Shown here one piece after another: positions 12,001 to 17,318 of a stretch of 64,000 nucleotides of DNA. The notes beneath the pieces were generated by a model. It was not told the origin of the DNA. It searched no databases and saw nothing but the letters and a program-made list of their open reading frames with translations. Position 1 is the stretch's first letter; each line of letters starts with the position of its first letter. The stretch is from Chitinophagaceae bacterium. GTDB taxonomy: Bacteria > Bacteroidota > Bacteroidia > Chitinophagales > Chitinophagaceae. Made by a program: the position numbers and the translations under genes. Location of the stretch: positions 1 through 64,000 of the forward strand of contig JAHEZD010000015.1 in assembly GCA_023251255.1 (NCBI GenBank), in the 5' to 3' direction.

Positions 12001-12465
12001 ACCAGCACCAGCGGTTAGCGTCATATACCCGACACTGGTAGCACTTACAGCAATACCATAAGTTTGGCCGCCGGGAATGGTGATTGAAAGCGTACTTGAA
12101 AGTGTTACAACGGCCCCCGTGGTATTTGCGGCAGTTCCCGTACCAGCGGATACCCAACCGTTCTGGCCCGCTCCAATATTACCTTGGGTCCAAGTAGCAC
12201 CACTGGAGGCAATGGCTGTTGGGTTGTACAATACTTCCCAAGCATTGGACGTGCTGGTGTTCAAAGCACAAGCAACAGTCGTAATAATAATGGGTGTAGT
12301 AGCATTGTTGTTCCTTACATTAAAGGTAATCATGCTACTACCATTACCATTGGTATGGGTGGTGGTAATGGTTGTTTGTGCGTCCAGTTTCCCAACTGAA
12401 ACAGCAACCAAAGTCAACAACAGTAAAAAACTCTTTAAAAAAGAGGGCGTGTAACAATTTCTCAT
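1..12465 (-). CDS. Giant modular secreted surface protein (C-terminus beyond window)
   Basis: The frame stays open from an ATG at 12465 to the left edge, giving at least 4155 residues. I checked the frame at six separate places and found no break. A signal peptide ends near LDAQ at about residue 31. An Ig-like domain lies near 200-285 and a GEVED-type domain near 365-447. Three units follow that pair a MAM/choice-of-anchor-J-like domain with an Ig-like domain (about 555-1375). Next come three right-handed beta-helix blocks, each closing with a choice-of-anchor-Q-like DxGAYEF motif (about 1390-3030). An IgGFc-binding-like region with RFWVAYP lies near 3190-3520. PKD and fibronectin type III-like modules continue to the edge. 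Ig-like units share the YQWQS and YYxCxVTC pattern. A T9SS sorting tail is expected beyond the window but is not seen. The likely role is adhesion or carbohydrate binding at the cell surface, which is inference. Confidence 0.9.
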   Translation of the reverse strand, partial: MRNCYTPSFLKSFLLLLTLVAVSVGKLDAQTTITTTHTNGNGSSMITFNVRNNNATTPIIITTVACALNTSTSNAWEVLYNPTAIASSGATWTQGNIGAGQNGWVSAGTGTAANTTGAVVTLSSTLSITIPGGQTYGIAVSATSVGYMTLTAGAGVNTFSGGGVDLLTGDNISWGGAIAPAIPVNYPRGFVGSITFIPALPCTTPPTPGTVTSSVANPVCTYTSFILSLTGGTSGTGQTYQWQSSLSAAGPWGNAPGTSTNSTYSNTQTTNTYYRCQVTCGASTVSSAAYQVISTTCAPAYCTPTYSTGNTAGDYLTLVQITGTTLNNATGQLASPYYFLYPQSGSTTCTLIPGVTYTMVVSPGTYTSNDIAAWLDYNLNGTFESSELLGSVYNVGAGPTTQTFTFTVPLSAPAGTMRLRVREADQATTTLDPCAALTFGETEDYDITIASLVPCTGTPVAGAAASSNTNVTCAGTPITLSLTGSGINAGLTYQWQSATAVGGPYTNISGATAFTYTTVQTLPTVYYQCVVTCTATSASSTSTPILVTAASGPSYATLPYVESFETAWINGCNTADIPNNYWKNTPATGNTSWRREDDAPGLNTGAWGSNTLGAYTPAASDGSHSARFHSYQSSSGTSGTLDVYLNCNTVDVTKKLEFDVINTSGTDTLTVFVSTDAGLTFTRLDSAGVSTAWRTKTLFFNSTSATTVVRFKVTSDFGVTDFGVDNLKINNYPNCSGTPVAGTATSTTTNITCPGAPFTLNLTGSTVAGGLSYQWQSATSAAGPWGNIAGATTMAYTTTQSVASLFYHCVVTCVVGPTNSTSTFIQVLASPPSYATIPYAESFESAWVNNCGISDAPNFFWKNTPVTGNTSWRREDDATANGNTAAWGSPTLGPYAPAASAGNHSARFHSYQATSGTSGTLDLYINCNTTDITKKLVFDCINTSGTDTVSIMLSTDGGVTFSRIDSTGIATAWRTKTIYFNSTSATTIIRFKATSDFGVTDIGIDNLILNNFPNCSGAPLGGTATSSQTTIVCPGSPFTLNLLNSSVAGGLAYQWQSATSAAGPWNPISGATTIPYTTTQAAATMFYRCVVTCTLSSTSSNSTAVQVNSSTGPSYAALPFIEDFENVWINGCGIADIPNIYWKNTPITGNTSWRREDDAPSGGNTAVWGSPTLGSYTPSASTGFHSARFHTYQATSGTTGTMDLYLNCLTAQPLKRVLFDYINTSGTDVDSVFFSKDGGTTFTFLDTVGVSTVWATRTVFFASQSATTILRFKGRSDFGVTDIGLDNIHVDGWGDCSGTPNAGTAVANPASNACASIPVTLTANNASVGNGIIYQWQSASSAAGPWTDIANATNPTAVVTQLVTTYYRCVVKCILTNTSANSTTVNVTSPALPGGNYTINSAQPTAWSGATGNFNSFNDAYTAIKCGITSSVVFSVLPGANAGIYNEQLVMSGAIPNASATRTVTFKGNGQTLKFQSANTNERAAIKLRSIKYITFDSLRIDVSGGTYGFGVHITADADSNTVKKCTIITEPNTFSTNFAGIAISGSDASATGTGTTTALCDYNIIDSNRITGGYYGITLAATFTGGAHGNNKITNNRIEDFYLYGIYVSGTFSTTISANRISRPSRISSALTTFYGIYFPAQSNDANITKNRIYNPFGADLANTNTFYGIYLSGTATSGFSNVVSNNLIYGVNGNGAIYALYNTGAGNVIYTHNTISLDSLASASTGITRGYYQLGTSNGVYFYNNLISITRGGTAASTKHCVYVTTPFVFADNNNYYMNSAAGTNKVGFYTADRATILDWKTAVQPFGLDQAAISTVPIFADPSYAVADYHPGNAGMDNKGLYVGVTTDITGAARSLTTPDIGAYEFVPSPCTLPLVSGATTISATTICQNQPVVLGLNIGAFGGGQTFQWQVSASASGPFTLIGSPMPYPDTTILASVTQYYQCIIKCGSANTVSNAVLLTVNPALPAGTYTINSALATTYPATGNNFASFNAAKAAMSCGVTGTGNIIFNVQTGENAGVYTEQLKLDTIYGVNANRQIIFNGNGNTIAFSSSNSAERAVIKLNSTDYITFDSLVINSIGSGTYGHGVQLINNADSNTFRKCTILASQTAAQSTTNYAAVVINSTDASATTATTGITQCDGNLFDRDTISGGYYGVTLMGGATALVINNNRFTNNTIKDFYTYGMYIVGTYNTLIEANTFTRPTRASVITAYPIYLTSVASTRMSISKNRITKLYGGAPTSTAGIYGIYHNNVDALAGNEVIVSNNLLYNLDGLGPIYGLYNLGSDNIFYFHNTISIENPTANATATVGFYQSTDATGVQFMNNIVTIRRASTGVKQGIYLGSTTTDVTSNYNDILVGGVGTTNYFGTRGTTNYSTLAAWQAGTAKDANSYSQDPLYQDTLNGNYKPLLASIDNKGSALAGILTDITNANRSLFTPDLGAYEFAPIPCTAPPVAGTATVTPNAGICLETPIRLTLTGTSALGNITFQWQTSTTGGAPWTNIGPLSYSPTFDTAASISRFYRCLVTCNGNTTVSSTTFVTLGALLPGGTYTINGTLPQSNPPYTPGVSNFSTVQNAVNAVLCGVTGSVVFNVNGTFTEQIRIPYVPGTNANTTITFQSYNGLPSGAQLTYNSTGAANNYTLKLDSCKYFTFRNMTLAATNTTNSRVVEFANTASYDSLSRCVVNTPVTTSTANTAAAVYANGLTGINNIVKGNTVNNGSTGIYFSGTSTAVPLVGQLIDSNFVSGASTNGIYTTLVQKVKLTRNTVNITSPAAATTVYGINATDCDSSYQISNNKVNISSLAGTVTAYGVYVNNCDGSSLNRGKLTGNDVVATTSNAGIIYGLWIGGATGSPYIDVLNNTAAINTTAASSYGLYNSNSANGNYYNNSINSTATSATNNYAAYFGNTTAAGLTIKNNIFSHKAGGKALFISVPTNVISNYNMLYTSGATLVERGTPSATYATLGAWNSTVFQDQFSMVYSPAFISSSDLRPDLANPDVWAIHGRGVQIVENTYDHDNAPRPTTLLTGVPDLGAYEFYPTALPTVLTATPATPAANTEQTFMYGTDTVMKLKWGAVAPPNIQVRRYSGVVPTGLAAANLDSMYFYTKVDIPGNGNYDYDAKLFYWDPWLGSIGGLTSGVYQLGLGKTTASFGTPWVVGFTSRNDVPKRMIYQTALTAANLDRFTGLINPYAPPVLPDQDSSNVGKRFWVAYPINQLAGGQDMVLYLSTQGQPANVQVKIGGTTYVRNYTIPANTVFSTGSVPDLMPKTGPTSAYLATAGVFDQGISIVSDVPIVAYAHTYGSASSGATMLMPVGTWGYQYKTLCIAGSANFSDSRPFFVVIADNDNTTVDVTPSGPVANAGMSANATTSVTLNKGQVLLVIGTSATEDLTGSVVKASSNTAGKCYPVAVFSGNSRLSMNISGVNSGGDFTIQQNFPSTAWGKHYLTAPTSASNSANTFSTNVYRVAVKDPTTVVLRNGIPLSPLYNNHYYEYTSNTADYIEADKPVMVAQFTGDGTVLGNSGSVGDPEMMYISPIEQRIKSVGFYRNTLQNIVANLFTMIIPTNGLASLQMFDGATAFTADYVYPHPQNGNPSLKGVNYSVVVKRWTSAQQQVRVQSDSAFTGITYGLGSVESYGYNMGTLIKNLGVVGDTLINGVTGNLYNCVGTPFKFKVKTPVIPTSMTWKFSQVPFLTPHIDVTVTNPVPSGTVIINGETYYQFTLNQFYTFTQPGLYQVPVVITHPDIESCDHTLTSIVYVQVIPAPAIGFQVTFAGCQGNTALFTADNATSGGIGVNTWNWTFNNLTTATGPTATFTYPNAGTFTDSLHVVTSDGCIRDTARQTVVNPRPVVSMATDSVAICTGASATLTVQGPLAGATYNWYTTATGGTVLYSGTSHAFNNVTADSIRYVEGVSSFGCISTVRKRVIVHVLAPLAPVTVSVTGSTANTVTFSWTAITGATYQVSTTGASGPWVTPSSGATGLTHTVTGLGILTNTSLTVQAIGIIPCQTSTSPAVSGCTDSPPVITPDSVAICTGGTYTYLVNTPLPANVVYNWYTVPTAGTALTTGTAYTINASGSSFTANSLSPAAVYSYYAGHLNTVTGCAGSTRKKVVINVLAPLAKPVVPVPAFTAITPTSITFSWSAVPGAVGGYQVSINNG
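3370..8300 (-). repeat. Three tandem beta-helix blocks, about 1.73 kb apart
   Basis: Three consecutive blocks each open with a TYTINxxxP segment. They continue with many short turns containing asparagine and YGxY patterns, as in right-handed parallel beta-helices. Each closes with a TDIxxAxRSLxTPDxGAYEF-like motif or a relaxed version of it. Each block is separated from the next by one Ig-like domain. The two blocks encoded nearer 8300 resemble each other more than the third, which suggests successive duplication. Confidence 0.7.
8600..10800 (-). repeat. Three tandem MAM-like/Ig-like units, about 840 bp each
   Basis: Inside the giant gene the same coding block occurs three times. One marker string, ccttctccaaga or a near match, starts at about 9001, 9844 and 10681, so the period is close to 840 bp. 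Each unit encodes an ESFExxWxNxC opening, a TGNTSWRREDDA segment, an SARFHxYQ segment and a DFGVTDxGxDN ending, followed by an Ig-like domain. The units look like internal duplications that have diverged at DNA level. Confidence 0.8.
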
Positions 12466-12532
12466 ATCAGTGTAGTTATAATAAACGTTTAGTTCTTTGA
12501 TCTTCAATCAACAAGCAACAATCAGTGTAGTT
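12466..12532. repeat. 12-bp direct repeat upstream of the giant gene
   Basis: ATCAGTGTAGTT occurs at 12466-12477, directly upstream of the start codon, and again at 12521-12532. The spacing is 55 bp. It could be a regulator site or chance; no function can be assigned. Confidence 0.4.
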
Positions 12533-13745
12533 TTTCAGGAGTCAGGATACTGGATTTTCGGTTCATGCCATAAATAAGGAGAGTGCGCAAATAGCCTTAG
12601 CCATTGCCAATCATGCATTTTATTCAAAAATATTCATGGCAAAGAGGCTAAAGCCTTTGCAGAAATGGTGGCATAGGAACAGAGGTCCATTCGGAAGGAT
12701 AGTTGTGGTAGAAACTTTTCTTCATACTTTTATCTCATTGGGGGTTGTTAAAAATATTTAAAAAACATTAACAACCAAACATTTTTACATTAAATTTTCA
12801 AAGAAACGGGAACTGCTCCATTACCCCATAAAAGGATTTTTTTTCATTCCAGCCCCAAAATCCTTAATAACATTGTCATCTGTTTTTTTTTATACACATG
12901 TACAATTTTATGATGTCAGTCGAAAAAAAATTGCATTCTTCTTCAAAATATTCGGAAAAGAGCCCTCTTCCTTAGTCATATTGCGGTTCCAATGGCATGA
13001 ATCCCTAAATAATAACAAATTATTGGCCTTTACAACTTTCAAACCATTGCAGCGTTTTCTTGGAAATTGCCTAAAAACGGTTTGCCGAGTTTCTGCAAGG
13101 ATGGCTTGGGCACCTGTTCTGCCACTGACCTATCATTGCCGGCAGGCAAATCAGTGGCCAAAAAACAATTGAATTTGGTTTGGCGTTCCTAAAACCATTC
13201 CTCAAGAACTTCCAAAATGTCCGGAATATCCCGTGGCAGATGACTTTCCAATAGTTCTTGCCCCCTTTTTTGCGGTTCATGCCACATGGCAGGCATGGAG
13301 GCCTGCCGTAGGCAGTATTATGGTGAATGGAGGGGAACTGTTGTCAACATTTGAAGGGAGCAGCCTAGGCATTATGAACGCCTAAATAATATTTAAGTGT
13401 GCCGATTGTACATTTATCCGCTATACGGATTATGCTGAACCATTTTTAGGCAGTCCCAGAAAGAGGCAACTGGAAAAAATGCGGCAGCAGTACCAATGCT
13501 GCTTGAGCATGCTGCCAAATTACTGCCTAATCCGCTGCCCATCTATGTACCGGTACACCTCTGGTTCAGGACCTGCAATGGATAGGGGGACGATGGAAAG
13601 TATGCCTCGTACAATCTGGAAAACTGTAACCTCGCCAAGCTGCAACTACTGCAAATAAGGATGGGGATGGAACAGATAGGCCATAGGAGTTAATGTGATA
13701 ATTGCAGTGCTGACTTTCCAGGACAGTTAGCAGTTAAAAGCATAT
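12533..13745. other. 1.2-kb intergenic region without a convincing gene
   Basis: This AT-rich stretch separates the giant gene from rpsG. It contains poly-A and poly-T runs and short reading frames that do not look like real proteins. One frame on the minus strand (13071-13280) and short plus-strand stretches near 13480-13660 have some coding-like composition and could be decayed genes. REP-like palindromes lie at 13136-13149 and 13288-13307. No RNA gene was recognised. Confidence 0.55.
13288..13307. repeat. Small palindromic element
   Basis: GGCAGGC and GCCTGCC flank a 6-base loop, giving a perfect 7-bp stem. A related TTGCC/GGCAA palindrome lies 150 bp away near 13136-13149. The GC-rich arms stand out in an AT-rich region, as in dispersed REP-type repeats. 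Confidence 0.4.
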
Positions 13746-13747
13746 TT

Positions 13748-13783
13748 GCAAAAAGGCCCCATCAATAAATTGATGGGGCCTTA
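13748..13783 (-). terminator. Rho-independent terminator of rpsL-rpsG
   Basis: A perfect hairpin lies at 13753-13782 (AAGGCCCCATCAAT paired with ATTGATGGGGCCTT around a 2-base loop). On the minus strand it is followed by a run of five T. It sits 23 bp after the rpsG stop codon. Confidence 0.85.
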
Positions 13784-13805
13784 CTATTATGTATCGTTCA
13801 ATAAA

Positions 13806-14273
13806 TTAAATCCTGAAGTGGGAGAAAGCCTTGTTGGCTTCTGCCATACGGTGAACATCTTCTTTTTTCTTGAATGCTGCACCTTCACCCTTGCTTGCTG
13901 CAATGATTTCATTGGCCAATTTATCTGCCATTGTACGGCCATTCCTTTCACGGCTGTAGCGGATCAACCATTTCATGCTCAGGGAAATCTTCCTGTCAGC
14001 ACGTACCTCAGCAGGAATTTGGAAAGTGGCACCACCAATCCTGCGGCTTCTAACTTCCACAGCAGGTGTTACATTGGCCAAGGCCCTTTTCCAGATTTCA
14101 TACCCATCTTCATTGGTAATCTTGCTCACTTTATCAACTGCATCATAGAAAATGTTGATGGCCGTGCTTTTCTTTCCCTGCCACATGATGTTGTTGATGA
14201 AACGGGTAACCTGTTTATCGTTGAAGCGCCCATCGGGGGCAAGGGGTAATTTTTTGGCTTGTGCTTTACGCAT
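13806..14273 (-). CDS. rpsG: 30S ribosomal protein S7
   Basis: S7 is a primary 16S rRNA-binding protein that nucleates assembly of the small-subunit head and lies near the exit site. The 155-residue product has the usual family length and the MRKAQAKK start. It carries the GRFNDKQVTRFINNIM, GGATFQIP and WLIRYSRERNGRTMADKLA segments typical of the family. It follows rpsL on the same strand with a gap of about 70 bp. A strong terminator comes straight after it, so fusA is not part of this transcription unit as it is in the classical str operon. Confidence 0.97.
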   Translation of the reverse strand: MRKAQAKKLPLAPDGRFNDKQVTRFINNIMWQGKKSTAINIFYDAVDKVSKITNEDGYEIWKRALANVTPAVEVRSRRIGGATFQIPAEVRADRKISLSMKWLIRYSRERNGRTMADKLANEIIAASKGEGAAFKKKEDVHRMAEANKAFSHFRI

Positions 14274-14344
14274 TTCTGTTAATTTTTAGAATGGACTGAA
14301 ATTCTTCAAGTATTAAAACTTTACTCAGTCTTATTTATGGATAA

Positions 14345-14725
14345 TTATTTCTTGGCTTTTTCTTTCTTGGTACCGTATTTACTGCGGCTTTGTTTCCTGT
14401 CCTTCACACCTGCAGTATCCAAGCTACCACGTACAATATGGTAACGAACACCTGGCAAATCCTTTACCCTGCCTCCACGTATCAAAACAATTGAGTGTTC
14501 CTGCAAATTGTGGCCCTCACCCGGTATATAGGCAATTACCTCAATCTTATTGGTCAAACGAACCTTGGCCACTTTACGCAAAGCGGAGTTTGGTTTCTTG
14601 GGAGTTGTTGTATAAACCCTTGTACAAACACCACGGCGCTGAGGACATGCATCCAAAGCCCTTGATTTACTTTTAGCCCTGATTATTTCACGACCTTTTC
14701 TTACTAATTGTTGAATTGTAGGCAT
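14345..14725 (-). CDS. rpsL: 30S ribosomal protein S12
   Basis: S12 lies at the decoding centre and controls translational accuracy. I chose the ATG at 14725 ([13 protein letters not shown]), which gives 126 residues; an upstream in-frame extension is not S12-like and contains the promoter. The [11 protein letters not shown] loop has Lys43 and the [13 protein letters not shown] loop has Lys88 and Asp89. Both lysines known to mutate in streptomycin resistance are therefore wild type. Asp89 is the usual methylthiolation site. The gene heads an rpsL-rpsG unit. Confidence 0.97.
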   Translation of the reverse strand: MPTIQQLVRKGREIIRAKSKSRALDACPQRRGVCTRVYTTTPKKPNSALRKVAKVRLTNKIEVIAYIPGEGHNLQEHSIVLIRGGRVKDLPGVRYHIVRGSLDTAGVKDRKQSRSKYGTKKEKAKK

Positions 14726-14752
14726 TGTTACCTTATATTTTTTTTCGGACGG

Positions 14753-14784
14753 CAAAAGTATATGCCTTACAGTGAAATTCCAAA
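14753..14784 (-). promoter_or_regulatory. Bacteroidota-type promoter of rpsL
   Basis: Read on the minus strand, TACTTTTG (14760-14753) fits the TAnnTTTG -7 consensus exactly. A TTTG lies 20 bp upstream (14784-14781) as a -33 element. Transcription would start about 20 bases before the rpsL ATG. The box is embedded in GGACGGCAAAAGTA (plus strand), a 14-mer also found upstream of rpmB. Confidence 0.6.
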
Positions 14785-15442
14785 AATAAAGATTATTAAT
14801 TCCAAAAAATATTCTGTAAACCATTTAAATGAATGCAGATTTCCAGTTATTGATGGCTTCGATGGGCGTTAACAGGCTGGTGGAGAACTAAGGTAGTTAT
14901 TCAAAAGACTCAGGCAGGTGATGGAGAATGAATGTCATTTAGGTCAATTTCAAACGCTTTATTTTATTCCCAATCAGCCTGTTAATGCCCACATATACAT
15001 TAAATCGCTCAGCTAGCCTTTACACTGCAAAGTGATAAATTCCAGCTAAGCAGTGCAGTTAGATAAATAGCATTTGATGTGTCCCTACATCCATATATTT
15101 CTATCACCTGACCTTATCCGTATCAATTCAGCATATTCTTTCTCCAGAACCTGAAACCCAAAGTTAAAACCTCCTATTTCAAACAATCTGCTCTTCCAAA
15201 ATCAGGAATCACAAATCCTTCTCCCTCTGCACACCAATAAACAATTAACCAGTTAACAAGCTAACATCCTCTTTATTCCGCCGTATTCACTTCAATCGTT
15301 GTTCGATACACGTATCGAAGAAGAATCGAACAAGGATCGAACAAGAATCGAAGGAAACCCGAACAGGTGTTGGAACAAAAAATTATAGGGTCTGTATGGA
15401 AAACCTCTTATCCCTAGCTACTTGGGTGGTTAAAATATACAA
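14785..15442. other. Intergenic region with imperfect inverted repeats
   Basis: No gene is visible between rpsL and ilvE. GGGCGTTAACAGGCTG at 14864-14879 and CAGCCTGTTAATGCCC at 14975-14990 form an inverted repeat with one mismatch. Stretches of TTAACCAGTTAAC type lie near 15245-15262. The ATCGAA repeat cluster described separately lies at 15296-15358. Confidence 0.5.
15296..15358. repeat. ATCGAA short-repeat cluster with palindrome
   Basis: A perfect inverted repeat, TTCGATAC-AC-GTATCGAA, lies at 15302-15319. It is followed by four spaced ATCGAA units in the pattern GAATCGAACAAGGATCGAAC and similar. The regular spacing of about 11 bases puts the units on one face of the helix. It resembles a multi-site protein-binding region or a dispersed intergenic repeat. 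Confidence 0.5.
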
Positions 15443-15476
15443 ATGCCCTGACCCACTTTGTAGCGAATCAGGGCAT
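15443..15476 (-). terminator. Possible terminator of ilvE
   Basis: ATGCCCTGA at 15443-15451 pairs with TCAGGGCAT at 15468-15476 around a 16-base loop. On the minus strand it is followed by a weak T-rich stretch. It lies 16 bp after the ilvE stop codon. Confidence 0.5.
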
Positions 15477-15492
15477 AACAGATTTATACTGA

Positions 15493-16557
15493 TTAAATCT
15501 TGTACATCCAACCATGGGTGTCTTCTACCCTATTGTACCTGATATCGTTCAATCTCTTCTTTAGTTCAGGGGCAATTTTCCAAAGGTCCGTATCGAACTT
15601 CATCACATAATCCTTGTATTTCAGTTCCTTGATCAGGGAAATGGTGGCAGCAGTTCCTGTGCCGAATACTTCCTTCAATTGGCCAATGGCATGTTCACGT
15701 ACCAGTTCATCAATGGAAATCTTCCTTTCTTCAATGGTGAGCCCCATTTCGCGCAGCACGGTAATGGCACTGTCCCTGGTTACGCCTTCCAAAATGGTAC
15801 CGTCTTCCAATGATGGTGTAACTGCTGTATTGCCAATGATGAAGAACACGTTCATGGTGCCCACTTCCTGCAGGTATTTATGCTCAAAAGCGTCGGTCCA
15901 CAGCACCTGATCGTAACCGGCCTTCCTGGCCATGGCAGTAGGGTGCATACTGGCACCATAGTTACCTGCATTCTTGGAAAAGCCCACGCCACCGGGGGCA
16001 GCCCTTGTATAGGTTTCCTCCACATAAATCTTCATGGGTGCTGCATAGTATGGCCCAGTTGGGCTGAGGATAATCATGAACTTGTAGGTTTCCGAAGGCT
16101 TCACACCAATTACGGGATCGGAGGAAAACATGAATGGCCTTATATATAAGGAGTGTTCAGGCATGGAGGGGATCCAGTTACTGTCCAGGTCAATGAGCAT
16201 CCGCATCCCTTCCATGAAGATTTCTTCCGGAACAGTGGGCATCTGCATGCGTTCAGCAGAGATATTGAAACGGTTGAAATTATCGAGCGGGCGGAAAACA
16301 AATGCTTCGCCTGCTGCATTCCTATATGCTTTGATGCCTTCAAAAATGGCCTGGCCATAATGGAGGGCAGCCAAGGATGGCTCCATTAACAAGGGCTGGT
16401 AGGGCTTGATTTCAACATTCTTCCACTCACCATTCTCATAATCCGCTTCCAGCATGTGGTCCGTAAAATACTTACCAAAGGGAATGTTTTCCAAAGTCAT
16501 TTCATTGAGCTTGCTCCTTTCTACTTTTGTAACGCTGATGTCTAATGCTGCAGTCAT
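15493..16557 (-). CDS. ilvE: Branched-chain amino acid aminotransferase
   Basis: This PLP-dependent fold-type IV enzyme transfers the amino group between glutamate and the 2-oxo acids of leucine, isoleucine and valine. I chose the ATG at 16557 (MTAALDISVTK), giving 354 residues, because the 16 upstream residues are not family-like. Lys195 in SKNAGNYGAS is in the position of the Schiff-base lysine. HYGQAIFEGIKAYR, LYIRPFMF and EVGTMNVFF are type II BCAT signatures also seen in eukaryotic and Bacteroidota enzymes. The gene diverges from the hypothetical gene at 16621, so the short region between them must carry both promoters. Confidence 0.95.
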   Translation of the reverse strand: MTAALDISVTKVERSKLNEMTLENIPFGKYFTDHMLEADYENGEWKNVEIKPYQPLLMEPSLAALHYGQAIFEGIKAYRNAAGEAFVFRPLDNFNRFNISAERMQMPTVPEEIFMEGMRMLIDLDSNWIPSMPEHSLYIRPFMFSSDPVIGVKPSETYKFMIILSPTGPYYAAPMKIYVEETYTRAAPGGVGFSKNAGNYGASMHPTAMARKAGYDQVLWTDAFEHKYLQEVGTMNVFFIIGNTAVTPSLEDGTILEGVTRDSAITVLREMGLTIEERKISIDELVREHAIGQLKEVFGTGTAATISLIKELKYKDYVMKFDTDLWKIAPELKKRLNDIRYNRVEDTHGWMYKI

Positions 16558-16620
16558 AAGAGATATATTTGTTTGCAAATAAAAGCAAAATCTAAAAGCT
16601 AACAACCGTTAATATCATCA

Positions 16621-17223
16621 ATGGATACCCATCTGGAAAAAAATCAACTGCCCGATTTCATTTTGGCAGACCTATATAAAAATGCACTGGTTGTGCTGGA
16701 TGAAATCCAGCCGCGGGGCAAGATATTGCAAACTGCTGAAAAAGCCGATAGTAACCAACCAAAACAAGCCATTGAACCCATTGAGGAACTGTTGCAGGTA
16801 CCTGGGAAACCCATTCACCAGCCACAAAAATTGTATTTGGGCGACAATAAAAAACAGATTACCATCTTGGTGAGGGAAAGCAATGCCGTTTACCTGAACG
16901 AGGATTCGCTCAGTTTCCTATCCACCATACTCGGTGCCTGCAAACTGAACCTCGGTGATGTGGCCATTGTGAACAACCAGGCCAAGACATACCAATACCC
17001 TTTCTTGAAGGAACAGTTGGCGCCTATTTACCTATTGCTTTTTGATGTGACCACCTACGATATCAACCTGCCATTTACCATACCCCATTACCAGGTGCAG
17101 CACTACGATCAATGCAGTTTCCTTTCGGCACCTGCACTACAAGGGATGCTGGGCAGTTCACAGGAAGCCAAGCTGGAAAAAAGCAAGCTCTGGCTGAGCC
17201 TGAAAAAGATGTTTGGGATTTGA
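16621..17223 (+). CDS. Conserved hypothetical protein, possibly DNA polymerase III psi-like
   Basis: The 200-residue soluble protein has no signal peptide or membrane segment. The N-terminal 75 residues are polar and rich in Gln, Glu and Lys, probably a linker or tail. The rest has alternating beta and alpha character: an ITILVRES strand at about 80-87, a helix near 96-105, GDVAIVNN, IYLLLFD, then SFLSAPALQGML and a terminal KLWLSLKKMFG helix. The order of these elements and the ending (a hydrophobic SPxL-like motif, then LW and an amphipathic helix) resemble E. coli HolD, the psi subunit of the clamp loader. That match is by eye and weak, so function is unproven. It diverges from ilvE. Confidence 0.5.
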   Translation: MDTHLEKNQLPDFILADLYKNALVVLDEIQPRGKILQTAEKADSNQPKQAIEPIEELLQVPGKPIHQPQKLYLGDNKKQITILVRESNAVYLNEDSLSFLSTILGACKLNLGDVAIVNNQAKTYQYPFLKEQLAPIYLLLFDVTTYDINLPFTIPHYQVQHYDQCSFLSAPALQGMLGSSQEAKLEKSKLWLSLKKMFGI

Positions 17224-17318
17224 GAGCCCGACTTCGCACAAACAATTTTAATGACTTTCATCATAGGTAGTAATTTTTTTGGAGGCAGTCCGTTCTTTTG
17301 CCATACCTTAACAATGAA

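Noticed and set aside
19-12454. Many short plus-strand and minus-strand frames in the first 12.4 kb
   Set aside because: They lie in other frames of the giant minus-strand gene, have low-complexity composition and no motifs.
12873-13172. 99-codon plus-strand frame in the long intergenic region
   Set aside because: It starts in a poly-T tract, lacks motifs and covers palindromes.
15296-15358. CRISPR array
   Set aside because: The ATCGAA units are far too short and closely spaced for repeats with spacers.
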